From the NCBI RefSeq assembly GCF_007954425.1, contig NZ_CP042345.1:1612001-1676000 (forward strand): a stretch of 64,000 nucleotides of DNA, given 5' to 3'. The translations under genes and the position numbers were made by a program. A model generated the notes under the pieces. The model searched no databases and was not told the DNA's origin. It was given only the letters and a program-made list of their open reading frames with translations. This document shows positions 7,767 through 18,978 of the stretch, one piece after another (the stretch's first letter is position 1; the number at the start of each line of letters is the position of its first letter). The stretch comes from Novosphingobium ginsenosidimutans. Lineage in GTDB: Bacteria > Pseudomonadota > Alphaproteobacteria > Sphingomonadales > Sphingomonadaceae.

Positions 7767-9977
7767 CTAATCGGGCTCCCGGTTGCTTTGTTCGTAGGTG
7801 TAATACTGATAGCCGTAGTATTCGGAGTAGCGGTTGCCCGAGCGGGTCGGATCGAACTTGGTCAGGACCGCACCAAGCAGGATCGGCCGCATCGCTCGCA
7901 GGCGGCGCAGTGCAGTTTTCAGCGAACCACGGCGGCCGCGTTCGCTTTCGACCACGAAGATCACCCCGTCGGCCAGCGCCGAAAGTGCCGGGGCATCGGC
8001 CAGGCCCAGGATCGGCGGGCTGTCGATCACCACCACGTCATGGCTGCGGGCCAGTTCCTGTATGAGGTGTTCCATCCGCGGCGAAGAGACCAGCTCGGTT
8101 GGGCTGGGCGGGATCGGGCCCGAAGCGATTACGAACAGGTTCTCCTGCGGCGTGGCGAGGATTGCGCTTTCGACCGGATCGCCCGAGGTTAGCAGGTCGG
8201 TCAGGCCGCGGTTGTTTGGCAGGCCAAAGCGGCGGTGGATCGAAGGGCGCCGCAAGTCGGCATCGATCAGCGCGACCTTGCGCCCCATCCGCGCAAGGCT
8301 GGCGGCGATTGCGAAGCTGGTCGTGGTCTTGCCCTCGGCCGACTGGGCCGAAGTGACCAACATGACCTGCGGCAGGCCGACCGAGGTCGAATAGAGCAGA
8401 GCAGCCCGCAGCGAGTTGTATGCTTCGGAAATGGGCGACTTTGGATCGCCCATCTCGCTGTCAGGATCGCGCCCTGTGGCCTTTGGCACCACGCCCAGCA
8501 AAGGCAAACGCAGCTTTGCTTCGATGTCTTCCGGCACCCTGATCGCGTCGTCGAGCTGATCCTTGACGAACAGCGTGAGCGCGGCGAGGCCAACGCCAAC
8601 CAGCAGCGCCAGCAGCATGTTCTTGAACATGTTGGGCGAGGTCGGGGCGGAGGGCTGCTCGGCAGTGTCGATGATGGAGACATTGCTCGACGAGATTCCA
8701 GCGGTAGCGTTAAGCTCGTTGTACCGCTTCAGCAGCCCGTCATAGAGTGTGCGGTTGGTATCAGCTTCGCGCTTCAGCAGGCCATACTGCACGGTCTTGT
8801 CCTGCTCACGCAGGGTTTCACCCTTGAGGCTTTCAAGCTTGGCCATAAGCGCCTGTTCGGTTCCCTGCGCAGCCAGCATCTCTGCCCGAATCGAATTGCG
8901 CACCGATTGGGCGGCCGATTGCAACTCCGCATCAAGCCGGGCAAGCTGGGCGCGTTTTTCGCGCACAGTCGGATAGTCCTCCAGGTGCTTGGACAGTTCG
9001 CGCTGCAGCTCGGCCTGGGTCGTTGCCCGATCGGTCATCAGGCCCGAGACAGTCGCATTGCCCAGCACTTCGCGGCTGGACAGAAGGGGGACCGATGAGA
9101 TCGCCCGCCAGCGCCCTTCGGCCGCAACCCGCTCAGCCGTGGCCTGGTTGGCGGCCTGATTGAGCTGCAACAGGCTTGCTGCGGTAACCGATCCGCCCGC
9201 TGCTGCCTCACCCGTTTCGCCCGCAGCGTCGCCGGTCCGGATCAACCCGGTGCTGCGTGAATAGTCATTGAGATCGCGTTCGGCCTGTTCAACGCGCTGC
9301 TTGGCTTCGGCCAGCTGGTTGGACACGAATTCACGGGCATAAGATGAACTGTCAAACTTGCGCTGCAGATTGGACTGGATGAATTCGGTGGCGAAGGCAT
9401 TGGCGATTTCGGCAGACATGCCCGGGTCGGCACTTTCGAACGAGATCGTAACGATCCGCGAATCGCGCGGCAGATTGACCTTCAGGTTGCCCAGCAGCAG
9501 GCCCACCACCTGGTTGCGCATCGCCTCTGGGCTGGCTCCGGCACCTGGCGATTTCGATTCCATTGCGGTGTAGAATTCCGGACGGCCCTGGAGCTTGAGC
9601 TTCAGTGCCACCCGCTGGGCCAGGCCGCGGCTGCGCAGAATGTCGGTCTGCGTCTTCAGGAAGCGGTCAACGTCGTAGAAGTTCGATTCCTGAGCGGTCT
9701 GGTCATCGTTCTCGCCGATCACGCGATCGCTGCTGTCGTTGATCTGGATCGTCGTGTTGGCGGTATAACGCGGCGTATCGAGCAGCGTCGCCACCAGCGC
9801 AGCTCCCAGCACGACAGTGATGATCGCGCTGATCAGCAGCAGGTTGCTGCGGATTGCGGCGGCGATGTAGCGCAGGTCAAACGTCCCGCGCGTCATCGCC
9901 TGGAAGACTTCCGGCTCGTCGTGCAAGTCGACGGAATTGGTCGGCTGGATATCGCGCAAGATCGGTTGATCGTTCAT
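7767..9977 (-). CDS. Wzc-like polysaccharide co-polymerase and tyrosine autokinase
   Basis: A 736-residue inner-membrane protein controlling chain length and export of polysaccharide. It has a cytoplasmic N-terminus, TM1 at about 45-66, a Wzz-type and coiled-coil periplasmic region from 67 to about 450 (heptads around 215-240 and 320-400), TM2 at about 453-471, and a BY-kinase domain to the end. The kinase shows Walker A (SAQSAEGKTTT, Lys550), Walker A' (IDADLRRPS, 571-579) and Walker B (VVVIDSPP, 648-655). The C-terminal tail carries seven tyrosines between 717 and 728, the usual autophosphorylation cluster. The gene lies 32 bases after the Wza-like gene in the same operon. All key residues are present, so it should be active. 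Confidence 0.94.
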   Translation of the reverse strand: MNDQPILRDIQPTNSVDLHDEPEVFQAMTRGTFDLRYIAAAIRSNLLLISAIITVVLGAALVATLLDTPRYTANTTIQINDSSDRVIGENDDQTAQESNFYDVDRFLKTQTDILRSRGLAQRVALKLKLQGRPEFYTAMESKSPGAGASPEAMRNQVVGLLLGNLKVNLPRDSRIVTISFESADPGMSAEIANAFATEFIQSNLQRKFDSSSYAREFVSNQLAEAKQRVEQAERDLNDYSRSTGLIRTGDAAGETGEAAAGGSVTAASLLQLNQAANQATAERVAAEGRWRAISSVPLLSSREVLGNATVSGLMTDRATTQAELQRELSKHLEDYPTVREKRAQLARLDAELQSAAQSVRNSIRAEMLAAQGTEQALMAKLESLKGETLREQDKTVQYGLLKREADTNRTLYDGLLKRYNELNATAGISSSNVSIIDTAEQPSAPTSPNMFKNMLLALLVGVGLAALTLFVKDQLDDAIRVPEDIEAKLRLPLLGVVPKATGRDPDSEMGDPKSPISEAYNSLRAALLYSTSVGLPQVMLVTSAQSAEGKTTTSFAIAASLARMGRKVALIDADLRRPSIHRRFGLPNNRGLTDLLTSGDPVESAILATPQENLFVIASGPIPPSPTELVSSPRMEHLIQELARSHDVVVIDSPPILGLADAPALSALADGVIFVVESERGRRGSLKTALRRLRAMRPILLGAVLTKFDPTRSGNRYSEYYGYQYYTYEQSNREPD

Positions 9978-10009
9978 GCCAGGATCGGGGCTCCGCCGGG
10001 GCTGCGCAT

Positions 10010-10720
10010 TCAGCGGACCAGGTAAAAGAGGTTTAGCAGCGGCGCAGTCTCGCGCACATCGCGCCAGAAGCCCTTGGAACCCGAATAGCCAACCACGACC
10101 GTGTCACCGCCAATGATCTGCGGATCGTCGGCTCGGCCGCTGCGGATCTGGTCGATGTCAAAGCGCGCCCCCATGCGCCGTCCATTGACCATGCGGAACA
10201 CCATCACTTCGCTGTTCTTGGCAACGCGATTGGGACTGCCGGCCTGGGCGATCGCCGCAAGCAGGGTAGTGGTGGCATCGGCTTCGTAGACGCCGGGATC
10301 CGCAACCTGTCCCTCGACAGCAAAGCGGGCCCGGGCACGCTCGGTGATGCTGACGGAAACCTGTGGGTCACGGATGAAGCGGGTACCCAGCCGCCGAGCG
10401 ATCTCGGCCCGCAATTCTTCCGGGCTGACGCCAGCGGCAATAACCTGCCCGATCAGCGGAAACTGCACAAAGCCGGTGCTGTCGACGATATAGTCGGTGC
10501 GCGAAAGCTCGCTTTCACCAAACACGCTGATGGCCAGCTTGTCGCCCGTGCGGATCCGCTGGGCAACCAGTTCATCCATCGCCTTGACCGGGATGATATC
10601 ATAGGCCGCTGCCCCGGATGGTAGAGGATTGTCACGCCCTGCTGCCGGCACCGCCACAGCGCCCAGCGCCGTGACGACGCACAGCGCCATGGACAGATCG
10701 CACAGGCGCCTGCGTATCAT
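10010..10720 (-). CDS. Wza-like polysaccharide export protein
   Basis: A 236-residue protein with a signal peptide (to about residue 28), a Poly_export domain (RIRTGDKLAISVFGESELSR to about residue 125) and one SLBB domain (FAVEGQVADPGVYEA, onward to about 180). It would form the periplasmic/outer-membrane export channel for the polysaccharide, working with the Wzc-like protein. E. coli Wza is a lipoprotein with more domains. Here there is no lipobox and only one SLBB, as in the shorter BexD/KpsD-like export proteins. The start overlaps the stop of the O-antigen ligase gene (ATGA). The C-terminus ends in a hydrophobic stretch (LLNLFYLV). Confidence 0.92.
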   Translation of the reverse strand: MIRRRLCDLSMALCVVTALGAVAVPAAGRDNPLPSGAAAYDIIPVKAMDELVAQRIRTGDKLAISVFGESELSRTDYIVDSTGFVQFPLIGQVIAAGVSPEELRAEIARRLGTRFIRDPQVSVSITERARARFAVEGQVADPGVYEADATTTLLAAIAQAGSPNRVAKNSEVMVFRMVNGRRMGARFDIDQIRSGRADDPQIIGGDTVVVGYSGSKGFWRDVRETAPLLNLFYLVR

Positions 10721-12066
10721 GACCTCAGGTTTCCCGACCTTGCAGGCGGCACCAGCACGAAAGCTGCCGCTACCCCGACCAAGCTTGCCAATGCCATGGA
10801 ACGGAACGGATAATCAACAAGCGAATGAAGACTTACAACAGTTAACGTGCCAGCGCTGAACGCGGCCTGAGCTCGCGCCGCCCCGCCTGCTGCGCGCAGC
10901 GCGCGTGCCAGGGCCAGCGCTACCAGCGCGGCCGCTGCGGCCCAGGCGAGTGCCAGTGGCAGTCCGCCTTCGAGCAGCAGCTCAAGATATTCGCTGTGAG
11001 CGCGGTTGGGCAGAACCGGGCCAATTGCCTCCAGCCGTTCAGCCGGGCCGATCACGCGGGTAAAGGTTCCAACACCGCTGCCGATCGGCCAGTACTGTTC
11101 GATCGCGAACAGCGTATCCCGCCAGATATCGGGGCGATATTCGCCGTTGAAGCCAAAGCGCAGCAGCACCTGCTGGACCGGACGGGTCTGCCAGGCCGCA
11201 GCGGCCAGGCCCATGCCGATAGCCCCGGCAAGGGCGAGGTTGCGGAGCCGGAATAGCGAGGTCTGGCTGGACAGCTCTGCGCGCACCAGGAACAGGCACC
11301 AGGCCAATGCGAACGGGATCAGGGCAATGCCAGTACGCGAGCCGGTGAGAAAAGCGCCCAGCAGCAGCACAAGCGCCAGCGCGCCCACCGTCGCCAGCAT
11401 GGCACGGCTCCGTCCGGCTTGCTCGTACCAGGCGCCGATCAACGCCGTCAGGCCGATCAGCAGAACATCGACCTGGGCATTGCGATTGGCCTGGAACCCG
11501 CCCAGCACGCCGGGATCGCTGCCGACATAGAACGCCAGGGCTCCCTTGCCGGCTGAGGCCAGCTGCGCAGCGCCAACCGCGACGGACAGCAAGGCAAACC
11601 CGGCAATGGCCTTGAGCAGCAACTGCCGGCCGTCGCTGGAAAGGCTTGCGGCCATGGCCAGGGCTAGCAGGGGTGGCAGCAAGGCCAGCAGACCATCGAG
11701 CGTCCGCTGCGGCGCGACCGAGAGCGGCCACCACGATTGTTCCGCCCCGACCAGCGCCAGACTTTCGCGGAGCAGGTCCCGGCCAGGCAAAGCCTGCCAG
11801 AGCGCCGGGGGAAGCGGGATCAGCTGCAGGGCCGGAACGATTGCGACCAGACCGATGACCCACCACAGTGGCGTGCTGTCCCGCAAATGGTCCGGTCCGC
11901 GCAAGGCGACCCAGCAGATCAGCGCCACGGCCGCGAGGAGCTGGCACGCAAGTTCCATCAGCGGCGCCGGAGTGCCGCCGCCGCCAAGGGTCAGCTGCGC
12001 CAGAACATAGACGAAAGCCAGCCAGGTTAGCGCCCGGTCATGGCTGAACGCGCCGGAGTGGTTCAT
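10717..12066 (-). CDS. O-antigen ligase/polymerase family membrane protein
   Basis: A 449-residue polytopic membrane protein with about twelve hydrophobic segments. The Wzy_C/O-antigen ligase core lies near residues 170-390. It includes the arginine-bearing stretch LTGSRTGIALIPFALAW and the large periplasmic loop with PIGSGVGTFTRV and NRAHSEYLELLLEGG, whose His and Glu are typical of the family. It either polymerises repeat units (Wzy) or ligates them to a carrier (WaaL); the two cannot be separated from sequence. The ATG at 12066 is chosen. A GTG at 12084 is possible, but it abuts the terminator hairpin and has no better ribosome binding site. It heads the leftward export operon and overlaps the Wza-like gene by four bases. 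Confidence 0.88.
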   Translation of the reverse strand: MNHSGAFSHDRALTWLAFVYVLAQLTLGGGGTPAPLMELACQLLAAVALICWVALRGPDHLRDSTPLWWVIGLVAIVPALQLIPLPPALWQALPGRDLLRESLALVGAEQSWWPLSVAPQRTLDGLLALLPPLLALAMAASLSSDGRQLLLKAIAGFALLSVAVGAAQLASAGKGALAFYVGSDPGVLGGFQANRNAQVDVLLIGLTALIGAWYEQAGRSRAMLATVGALALVLLLGAFLTGSRTGIALIPFALAWCLFLVRAELSSQTSLFRLRNLALAGAIGMGLAAAAWQTRPVQQVLLRFGFNGEYRPDIWRDTLFAIEQYWPIGSGVGTFTRVIGPAERLEAIGPVLPNRAHSEYLELLLEGGLPLALAWAAAAALVALALARALRAAGGAARAQAAFSAGTLTVVSLHSLVDYPFRSMALASLVGVAAAFVLVPPARSGNLRS

Positions 12067-12088
12067 CGCCCGACCGCGCACCACGACA

Positions 12089-12120
12089 AAAGGGCCCCAG
12101 CCATGCGGCCAGGGCCCTTT
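12089..12120 (-). terminator. Rho-independent terminator after the GTG-start small gene
   Basis: A perfect 9-base inverted repeat: AAAGGGCCC at 12089-12097 pairs with GGGCCCTTT at 12112-12120. Read leftward it ends in TTTTGT, the T-run of an intrinsic terminator. It lies 30 bases after the stop of the gene at 12150-12581 and just before the O-antigen ligase start. This suggests that the ligase/export operon has its own promoter or depends on read-through. Confidence 0.8.
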
Positions 12121-12149
12121 GGATCAAGTGGATTGAGACGCAGCGCCAC

Positions 12150-12581
12150 TCAACCGTTGCTAGCGGTCCCGAGACCGGCGGCCAGGCCGCCCGCGCCAGT
12201 TGCGCCAAGAATAGCCGGCAAGATGCTGCCTGCAGGACCGAATCCGGCGCCCTTGGCCGCTTCGCCTGCTGCCGGAGCGCTCGAACATTCTCGATCTCGC
12301 AAGAGGTTTGTGACGGTATCCTCGGCCGCGCCATTGTTCTCGGCCGGACCCGTGGTCACCACGCAGACGCAGCTGCCATCCGCAAGCTGGTCGCGTACGA
12401 TGTCTGCAGTGCCCGGCGCACCGGTTCGGACAACCTTCACCGAGCATTGGCCGGCCTGGCTGGCACCTTCGGCCAGGGCGAGAACCGGAAGCGCATCAGC
12501 CGAGCGCAGACCAGCGGTCGCGGCGACACCTGCGGTGGCCAGGGCAGCGGCTGCCAGTGTACCGAAGATGTAACCCGCCAC
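12150..12581 (-). CDS. Hypothetical protein with N- and C-terminal hydrophobic segments
   Basis: A 143-residue protein starting at GTG 12581, with GGAG six bases upstream. The N-terminus (YIFGTLAAAALATAGVAATA) is a signal peptide or anchor. The middle holds four cysteines (CSVKV, CVCVV, ECSS), suggesting disulfides in the periplasm. The C-terminus is a Gly/Ala-rich hydrophobic stretch (SILPAILGATGAGGLAAGLG) that could be a second membrane segment. I do not recognise a family. It lies between the priming transferase gene and a strong terminator, so it is probably the last gene of the transferase transcript. A role in the polysaccharide locus is only inferred from this position. Confidence 0.62.
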   Translation of the reverse strand: MAGYIFGTLAAAALATAGVAATAGLRSADALPVLALAEGASQAGQCSVKVVRTGAPGTADIVRDQLADGSCVCVVTTGPAENNGAAEDTVTNLLRDRECSSAPAAGEAAKGAGFGPAGSILPAILGATGAGGLAAGLGTASNG

Positions 12582-12707
12582 CGTAAACTCCGTCCCGGCA
12601 TCTAGAGAGCGCGCGTATCATAGGGAGAATTTCTTAGTAAAGCGGAAAAGTCTCGGAATCTCGGTGGATTGGACGCATTTGTTAACCGTGATGCTGCTTT
12701 GCAACAA

Positions 12708-14066
12708 TCAATAGGCCCGTTCATGCACGACCACCTGCAGGGTGCGCAGGATGATCACTACATCGCGCCACAGGGTCCAGCCCGCCTGGTATTCCAGATC
12801 GGCCTGCAGGCGCTGCGATAGATCGGATTCCTCGCGGGTTTCACCCCGAAAGCCCCGGACCTGTGCCAGTCCGCTCATGCCCGGCTTGAGCGCGTGGCGC
12901 TGCCAGTAGCGGTCATCGACTTCCCAGAACAGCTTGTCGCCAGCCTGCGAGGCAAGGGCGTGCGGACGGGGTCCGACCAGGCTCATTTCGCCTTTCACCA
13001 CGTTAAGCAATTGCGGCAATTCGTCGATCGAAGTGCGGCGCAGCCAGTGGCCGATCCGCGTGACCCGGTCATCGTCGCGGCTGGCCGAGCGGGCGCCTGC
13101 CTGGTCGGTTTGGGCCACCTTCATGGTGCGGAACTTGTAGATGTCGAAGAACCGGTTGTTGCGGCCGACCCGCCTTTGCCGGAACAGCGCCGGCCCGCCG
13201 TCTTCGAGCCGGATGGCAAGGGCAACCAGCAGCATTGGTCCGGCCAGCACCAGCAGCAGCGGCAAGGTTATGGCCAAGTCGAACCCACGCTTAAGCAGCC
13301 GCGAGCGCAGGCCGAGCGGACCCGCCGCGACCACCAGCGTGCCGACCCCTTCGCTCCGGCTGGTACCCAGGATACCCAGATCGATCACCTCGGTATCGAC
13401 GATCTCGCCGCGCATGTGCCCGCCTTTCAGCACCATCGCCCACAGGCGGCGGCGTTCAGGCGGACAGGTTACGATCACCCGGTCCATCGGCCCGATTAGC
13501 TTGGCCAGGCGGTCGAGACCGTGCGGATCGTCGAGTTGCGGCGGCAGACCCAGGGCACGCGCATCCACCCGGTGGCACTTGGTCAGGTCAACTGGCGGCC
13601 CGCCATCGTCGATCACCAGCAGGTTGATCGCCCGCGCGCCAACCCAGCTCCGCACCAGTGGCTCGAGATTGTAGCGTGCCCAGATCATCAGGAATAAGGC
13701 GGCAAAGCACCCCAGGCCATAGCCGAAGCGCGAGAGATTGAGGCTGCTGCGCGCCAGGAACAGCGCCAGCAGCACCAGCAGGCTGGCCAGCAGCAATGCA
13801 GATGAAGCCCGCTGCACCCCGAATTCCGGCGCGATCAGCGATTGGACGCTATAAGTCCGATTGAGCAGCGCGACGGTCCAGTACAGCGGTAAGGCCAATT
13901 GCGCCGATCCCCAGACGGTGTCATCCGTCGGGCTGCCAAGGTAGAGCCAGGTCGAGAGGGCGAAGCCGGCCAGCAGCATGGCACCGTCCAGCAGCAGCTG
14001 AATGGCATAGATCCGCAGCCTCGTCCGCTCCAGCGATGGTGGAACGGTAAACGATTGCGCCGTCAT
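12708..14066 (-). CDS. Polyprenyl glycosylphosphotransferase (initiating sugar transferase, WcaJ-type)
   Basis: A 452-residue inner-membrane enzyme that transfers a sugar phosphate to undecaprenyl phosphate, the first step of repeat-unit assembly. The N-terminal half has four hydrophobic segments (about residues 15-125) and a Rossmann-like CoA_binding_3-type domain. After a TM segment (LAITLPLLLVLAGPMLLVAL), the catalytic bacterial sugar transferase domain shows FRQRRVGRNNRFFDIYKFRT, RTSIDELPQLLNVVKGEMSL, VGPRP and KPGMSGLAQVRG. All of the usual conserved acidic and basic residues are there. The ATG at 14066 is preferred over the in-frame TTG at 14111. Glucose or galactose is the usual substrate of the family. 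Confidence 0.93.
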   Translation of the reverse strand: MTAQSFTVPPSLERTRLRIYAIQLLLDGAMLLAGFALSTWLYLGSPTDDTVWGSAQLALPLYWTVALLNRTYSVQSLIAPEFGVQRASSALLLASLLVLLALFLARSSLNLSRFGYGLGCFAALFLMIWARYNLEPLVRSWVGARAINLLVIDDGGPPVDLTKCHRVDARALGLPPQLDDPHGLDRLAKLIGPMDRVIVTCPPERRRLWAMVLKGGHMRGEIVDTEVIDLGILGTSRSEGVGTLVVAAGPLGLRSRLLKRGFDLAITLPLLLVLAGPMLLVALAIRLEDGGPALFRQRRVGRNNRFFDIYKFRTMKVAQTDQAGARSASRDDDRVTRIGHWLRRTSIDELPQLLNVVKGEMSLVGPRPHALASQAGDKLFWEVDDRYWQRHALKPGMSGLAQVRGFRGETREESDLSQRLQADLEYQAGWTLWRDVVIILRTLQVVVHERAY

Positions 14067-14156
14067 GTCATCAATTGGTCCGATCAAATCGGAGCGGTGC
14101 GACCCCTCCAAGCGAAACTATGAGTTCCCTAGCAGGATCAGTTGCTTGGCCAAGGG

Positions 14157-15188
14157 CTATTTGCGGGGCGCAGCCACGCGCGCGATCTCGGTCAGGCCCT
14201 GGGCCAGCAGGAGTTCGGCCTGCTGGCTGTTGGTTAGCAGGGCACGGTGCAGCCCGACCAGCTTATCGACCAGCCGGGTGAGGCGGGGGCCGCGCCATTT
14301 CTGGAGCTGGCGCAAGATATCGCTCTTGTCCTTGAAGAAGATCCGGCGGGCCGCGGTCTCGGCCTCGACAAAACGTTCGATGTCGCCGCTGCGCCCCAGC
14401 TTGGCGGCCAGTTGCGCCAATTGCGCTGCACGCCGCTCAACCGCTAGCAGCAGCCCGACCGGGTTCAGCCCCAGTTCGCGCATTCGCCGTAACTCACCCG
14501 GCAGCCGCTGGACCTCGCCCGAGAGAACGGCATTGACCAGTGGCATCAGCCCGTCGTCCTCGGTCCGCGCCCCGATCGCGTCCAGCGTCGCAGCATCGGC
14601 AGTACGCGGCGCAAGCGGCGTGGCATCAAGGTAAAGAGCGATCTTGTTGACCTCGCTCGCGGCGATCCGGGTGTCGAGTGCAGCGGCCCGGGCGATCCGT
14701 TCGGACAGATCGCCGCTCAGGTTCAGCCCGGCAGCCCCGGCCATGTCGCGGACGGCGTTGCTGACGCTGCGCAGGTCGGGCGGGTAAAACATCGCGACCA
14801 GGGCATCGGGTCTACCTGCCAGCAACTTGGCGGTGCGGGACTTGTCGGTCGCGCTCGTCGCCATGACGATTACCGGACAGGGCTCGCTCTCGCCCTGCAG
14901 CATGGTTTCGATCGCGTCATGGGCCTCGTCGCCGCTGGCGCGGACCAGGATGTGGCGATTGCCGCCGAATAGGGAGTTGGACCGGGCCTCGTCGCCCAGG
15001 CGTACCGGGTCCTTGCGCAGGTCCGAACCGGCAAGTTCGATCCGCTCACCCGGATCGGGCAGCGCGGCAATCAGGAACTGGGCCGCATCCTGGATACCGG
15101 CGTCGTCCTGCCCGCACAGGAAGAACACCCGGGCTTCGCGCACCGCGCGCGGGGCAATCGACTTGAAATCCTTCTGGGTGGCCTTCAC
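14157..15188 (-). CDS. holA: DNA polymerase III subunit delta
   Basis: A 343-residue clamp-loader subunit that opens the beta sliding clamp during replication. The N-terminal beta-binding region (VFFLCGQDDAGIQDAAQFLI) leads into a RecA-like core with ATSATDKSRTAKLL, a lid domain, and a C-terminal collar domain rich in Leu/Arg (GLNPVGLLLAVERRAAQLAQ). The length fits the alphaproteobacterial family. Its start overlaps the lptE stop by four bases (ATGA). The order leuS-lptE-holA is widespread in alphaproteobacteria and supports both names. It is followed by 90 bases and then the priming transferase gene in the same direction. Confidence 0.94.
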   Translation of the reverse strand: MKATQKDFKSIAPRAVREARVFFLCGQDDAGIQDAAQFLIAALPDPGERIELAGSDLRKDPVRLGDEARSNSLFGGNRHILVRASGDEAHDAIETMLQGESEPCPVIVMATSATDKSRTAKLLAGRPDALVAMFYPPDLRSVSNAVRDMAGAAGLNLSGDLSERIARAAALDTRIAASEVNKIALYLDATPLAPRTADAATLDAIGARTEDDGLMPLVNAVLSGEVQRLPGELRRMRELGLNPVGLLLAVERRAAQLAQLAAKLGRSGDIERFVEAETAARRIFFKDKSDILRQLQKWRGPRLTRLVDKLVGLHRALLTNSQQAELLLAQGLTEIARVAAPRK

Positions 15189-15681
15189 TGAGCGCCCGCT
15201 TGGCCTTCGCGCAATTGCAGCGCCAGGCGCGCGACGATCTTGTCCGCGACTACCTTGGCGAGGTTTTCAAGCGCGGTCTGTTCTGCGGCAATCGTCGCAT
15301 ATTCGGAACTTACCACGTCGATCCCCGCATCCGACCCGGCAGTGGCGTCCAGTACGATCGCGCCGCTGGCGGTATCGACCAGCTGGTAGCGTGCGCGCAG
15401 GGTGCGCCGTTCGCGGCCGATGGTATCGTCGGACAGCAGGCCGAGACCTTCAAGCTTGTCATCAAGCCGCACGTCGAGCCGGTAGCGCGGAGTTACCCGG
15501 CCAGCCGCCCCGAGCCGGTCAACCAGTGCGTTGCGGACCAGCCAGCCGGCCTTGCCCTCGATCGCGGGAACCTCGACTGCCGCCAGCCCCTGCGCCACCT
15601 GTCCGCTCGCCCCGCCGGCATACATCGGCTGCAATCCGCAAGCAGACAGCAACAGCGCCCCGGCGAGGATGCAAAAATGCT

Positions 15682-15685
<4 letters not shown>
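15185..15685 (-). CDS. lptE: LPS-assembly lipoprotein LptE
   Basis: A 166-residue outer-membrane lipoprotein that plugs and helps assemble the LptD translocon, which inserts LPS in the outer leaflet. The signal sequence ends in a clear lipobox (LLLSAC), followed by GLQPMYAGG, the usual N-terminal sequence of LptE-family proteins. The alternating beta segments [16 protein letters not shown] and [12 protein letters not shown] fit the fold. The start is the ATG at 15685, overlapping the leuS stop (ATGA); the frame is open further upstream only as a shadow inside leuS. It is translationally coupled to leuS upstream and holA downstream. Confidence 0.92.
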
Positions 15686-18228
<2,543 letters not shown>

Positions 18229-18272
18229 GTCCTGCCCTCTAGCCGCTGGGCGCGGCTTGTCGAGGGGGTGGC

Positions 18273-18728
18273 TTACTCGGCAACCGCACCGCGGCGCAGG
18301 TCGCGGGCCTTGGTCAGGATGATGTCTTCCAGCTTTTGCACCGTGGCAGCCTGGACCGGAGCATCGACCCAGACCCCATTCTGGGCGACCTGGCGGCTGG
18401 CGGCAACGCGCAGCGCATCGGCGCGCAGGTCTTGATCAAGGATGGTCACGGTGACCTTCATCCGCTCACCGGCGTTGTTCGGGTTGGCATACCAGTCGGT
18501 CACGATCACGCCGCCGTTGCTGTCGGTCTGGACCAGCGGCATGAAGCTGAGCGCATCGAGGCTGGCGCGCCACAGGTAGCTGTTGACCCCGATCGTGGTA
18601 ATCTTCGAGGCAGCGAGATCGGCCTTCGGGCGGTCCTTGCCGCCGCAGCTGACCAGCGCGAGCGCCGCCATGGCGACGAGGCCAGTGCGGCCGATCCGGA
18701 AGAGGGTGCTGTGGCCGGAAGTCATCAT
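18273..18728 (-). CDS. DUF3576 domain lipoprotein
   Basis: A 151-residue predicted lipoprotein. The signal peptide ends in LALVSCGG, a lipobox. The mature part carries the family signature [20 protein letters not shown] followed by [12 protein letters not shown], then a segment on basic beta strands ([19 protein letters not shown]) and a C-terminal helix ([15 protein letters not shown]). DUF3576 proteins are conserved upstream of leuS in alphaproteobacteria, but no function is established. Tandem ATGs at 18728 and 18725 are both possible starts. The open frame continues upstream to 19340, but it is antisense to the gene at 18979 and is not coding. Confidence 0.9.
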   Translation of the reverse strand: MMTSGHSTLFRIGRTGLVAMAALALVSCGGKDRPKADLAASKITTIGVNSYLWRASLDALSFMPLVQTDSNGGVIVTDWYANPNNAGERMKVTVTILDQDLRADALRVAASRQVAQNGVWVDAPVQAATVQKLEDIILTKARDLRRGAVAE

Positions 18729-18978
18729 GGTCAAGCTACGATCCTGTCTTGGCGGCGAGGGTTGGCCCCCGCACGAAACCTGCGCAGCCTCTATAGCCAA
18801 GGCGGCCAAGGCGGCAAGTGCGCATTGGCCGCCGTTGCCGTGAACCCCCGCTGAATGCACAGCTGTCCGTCCGGTTAAGCTGCAATTCACCCCCGCGGCA
18901 CCAGATAGTGCTTGGATTCGGGGGCCATCCGCGCGAACATCGCCGAGTCTCCCCGAAAAGAACGGAAACGCGCAGGAC

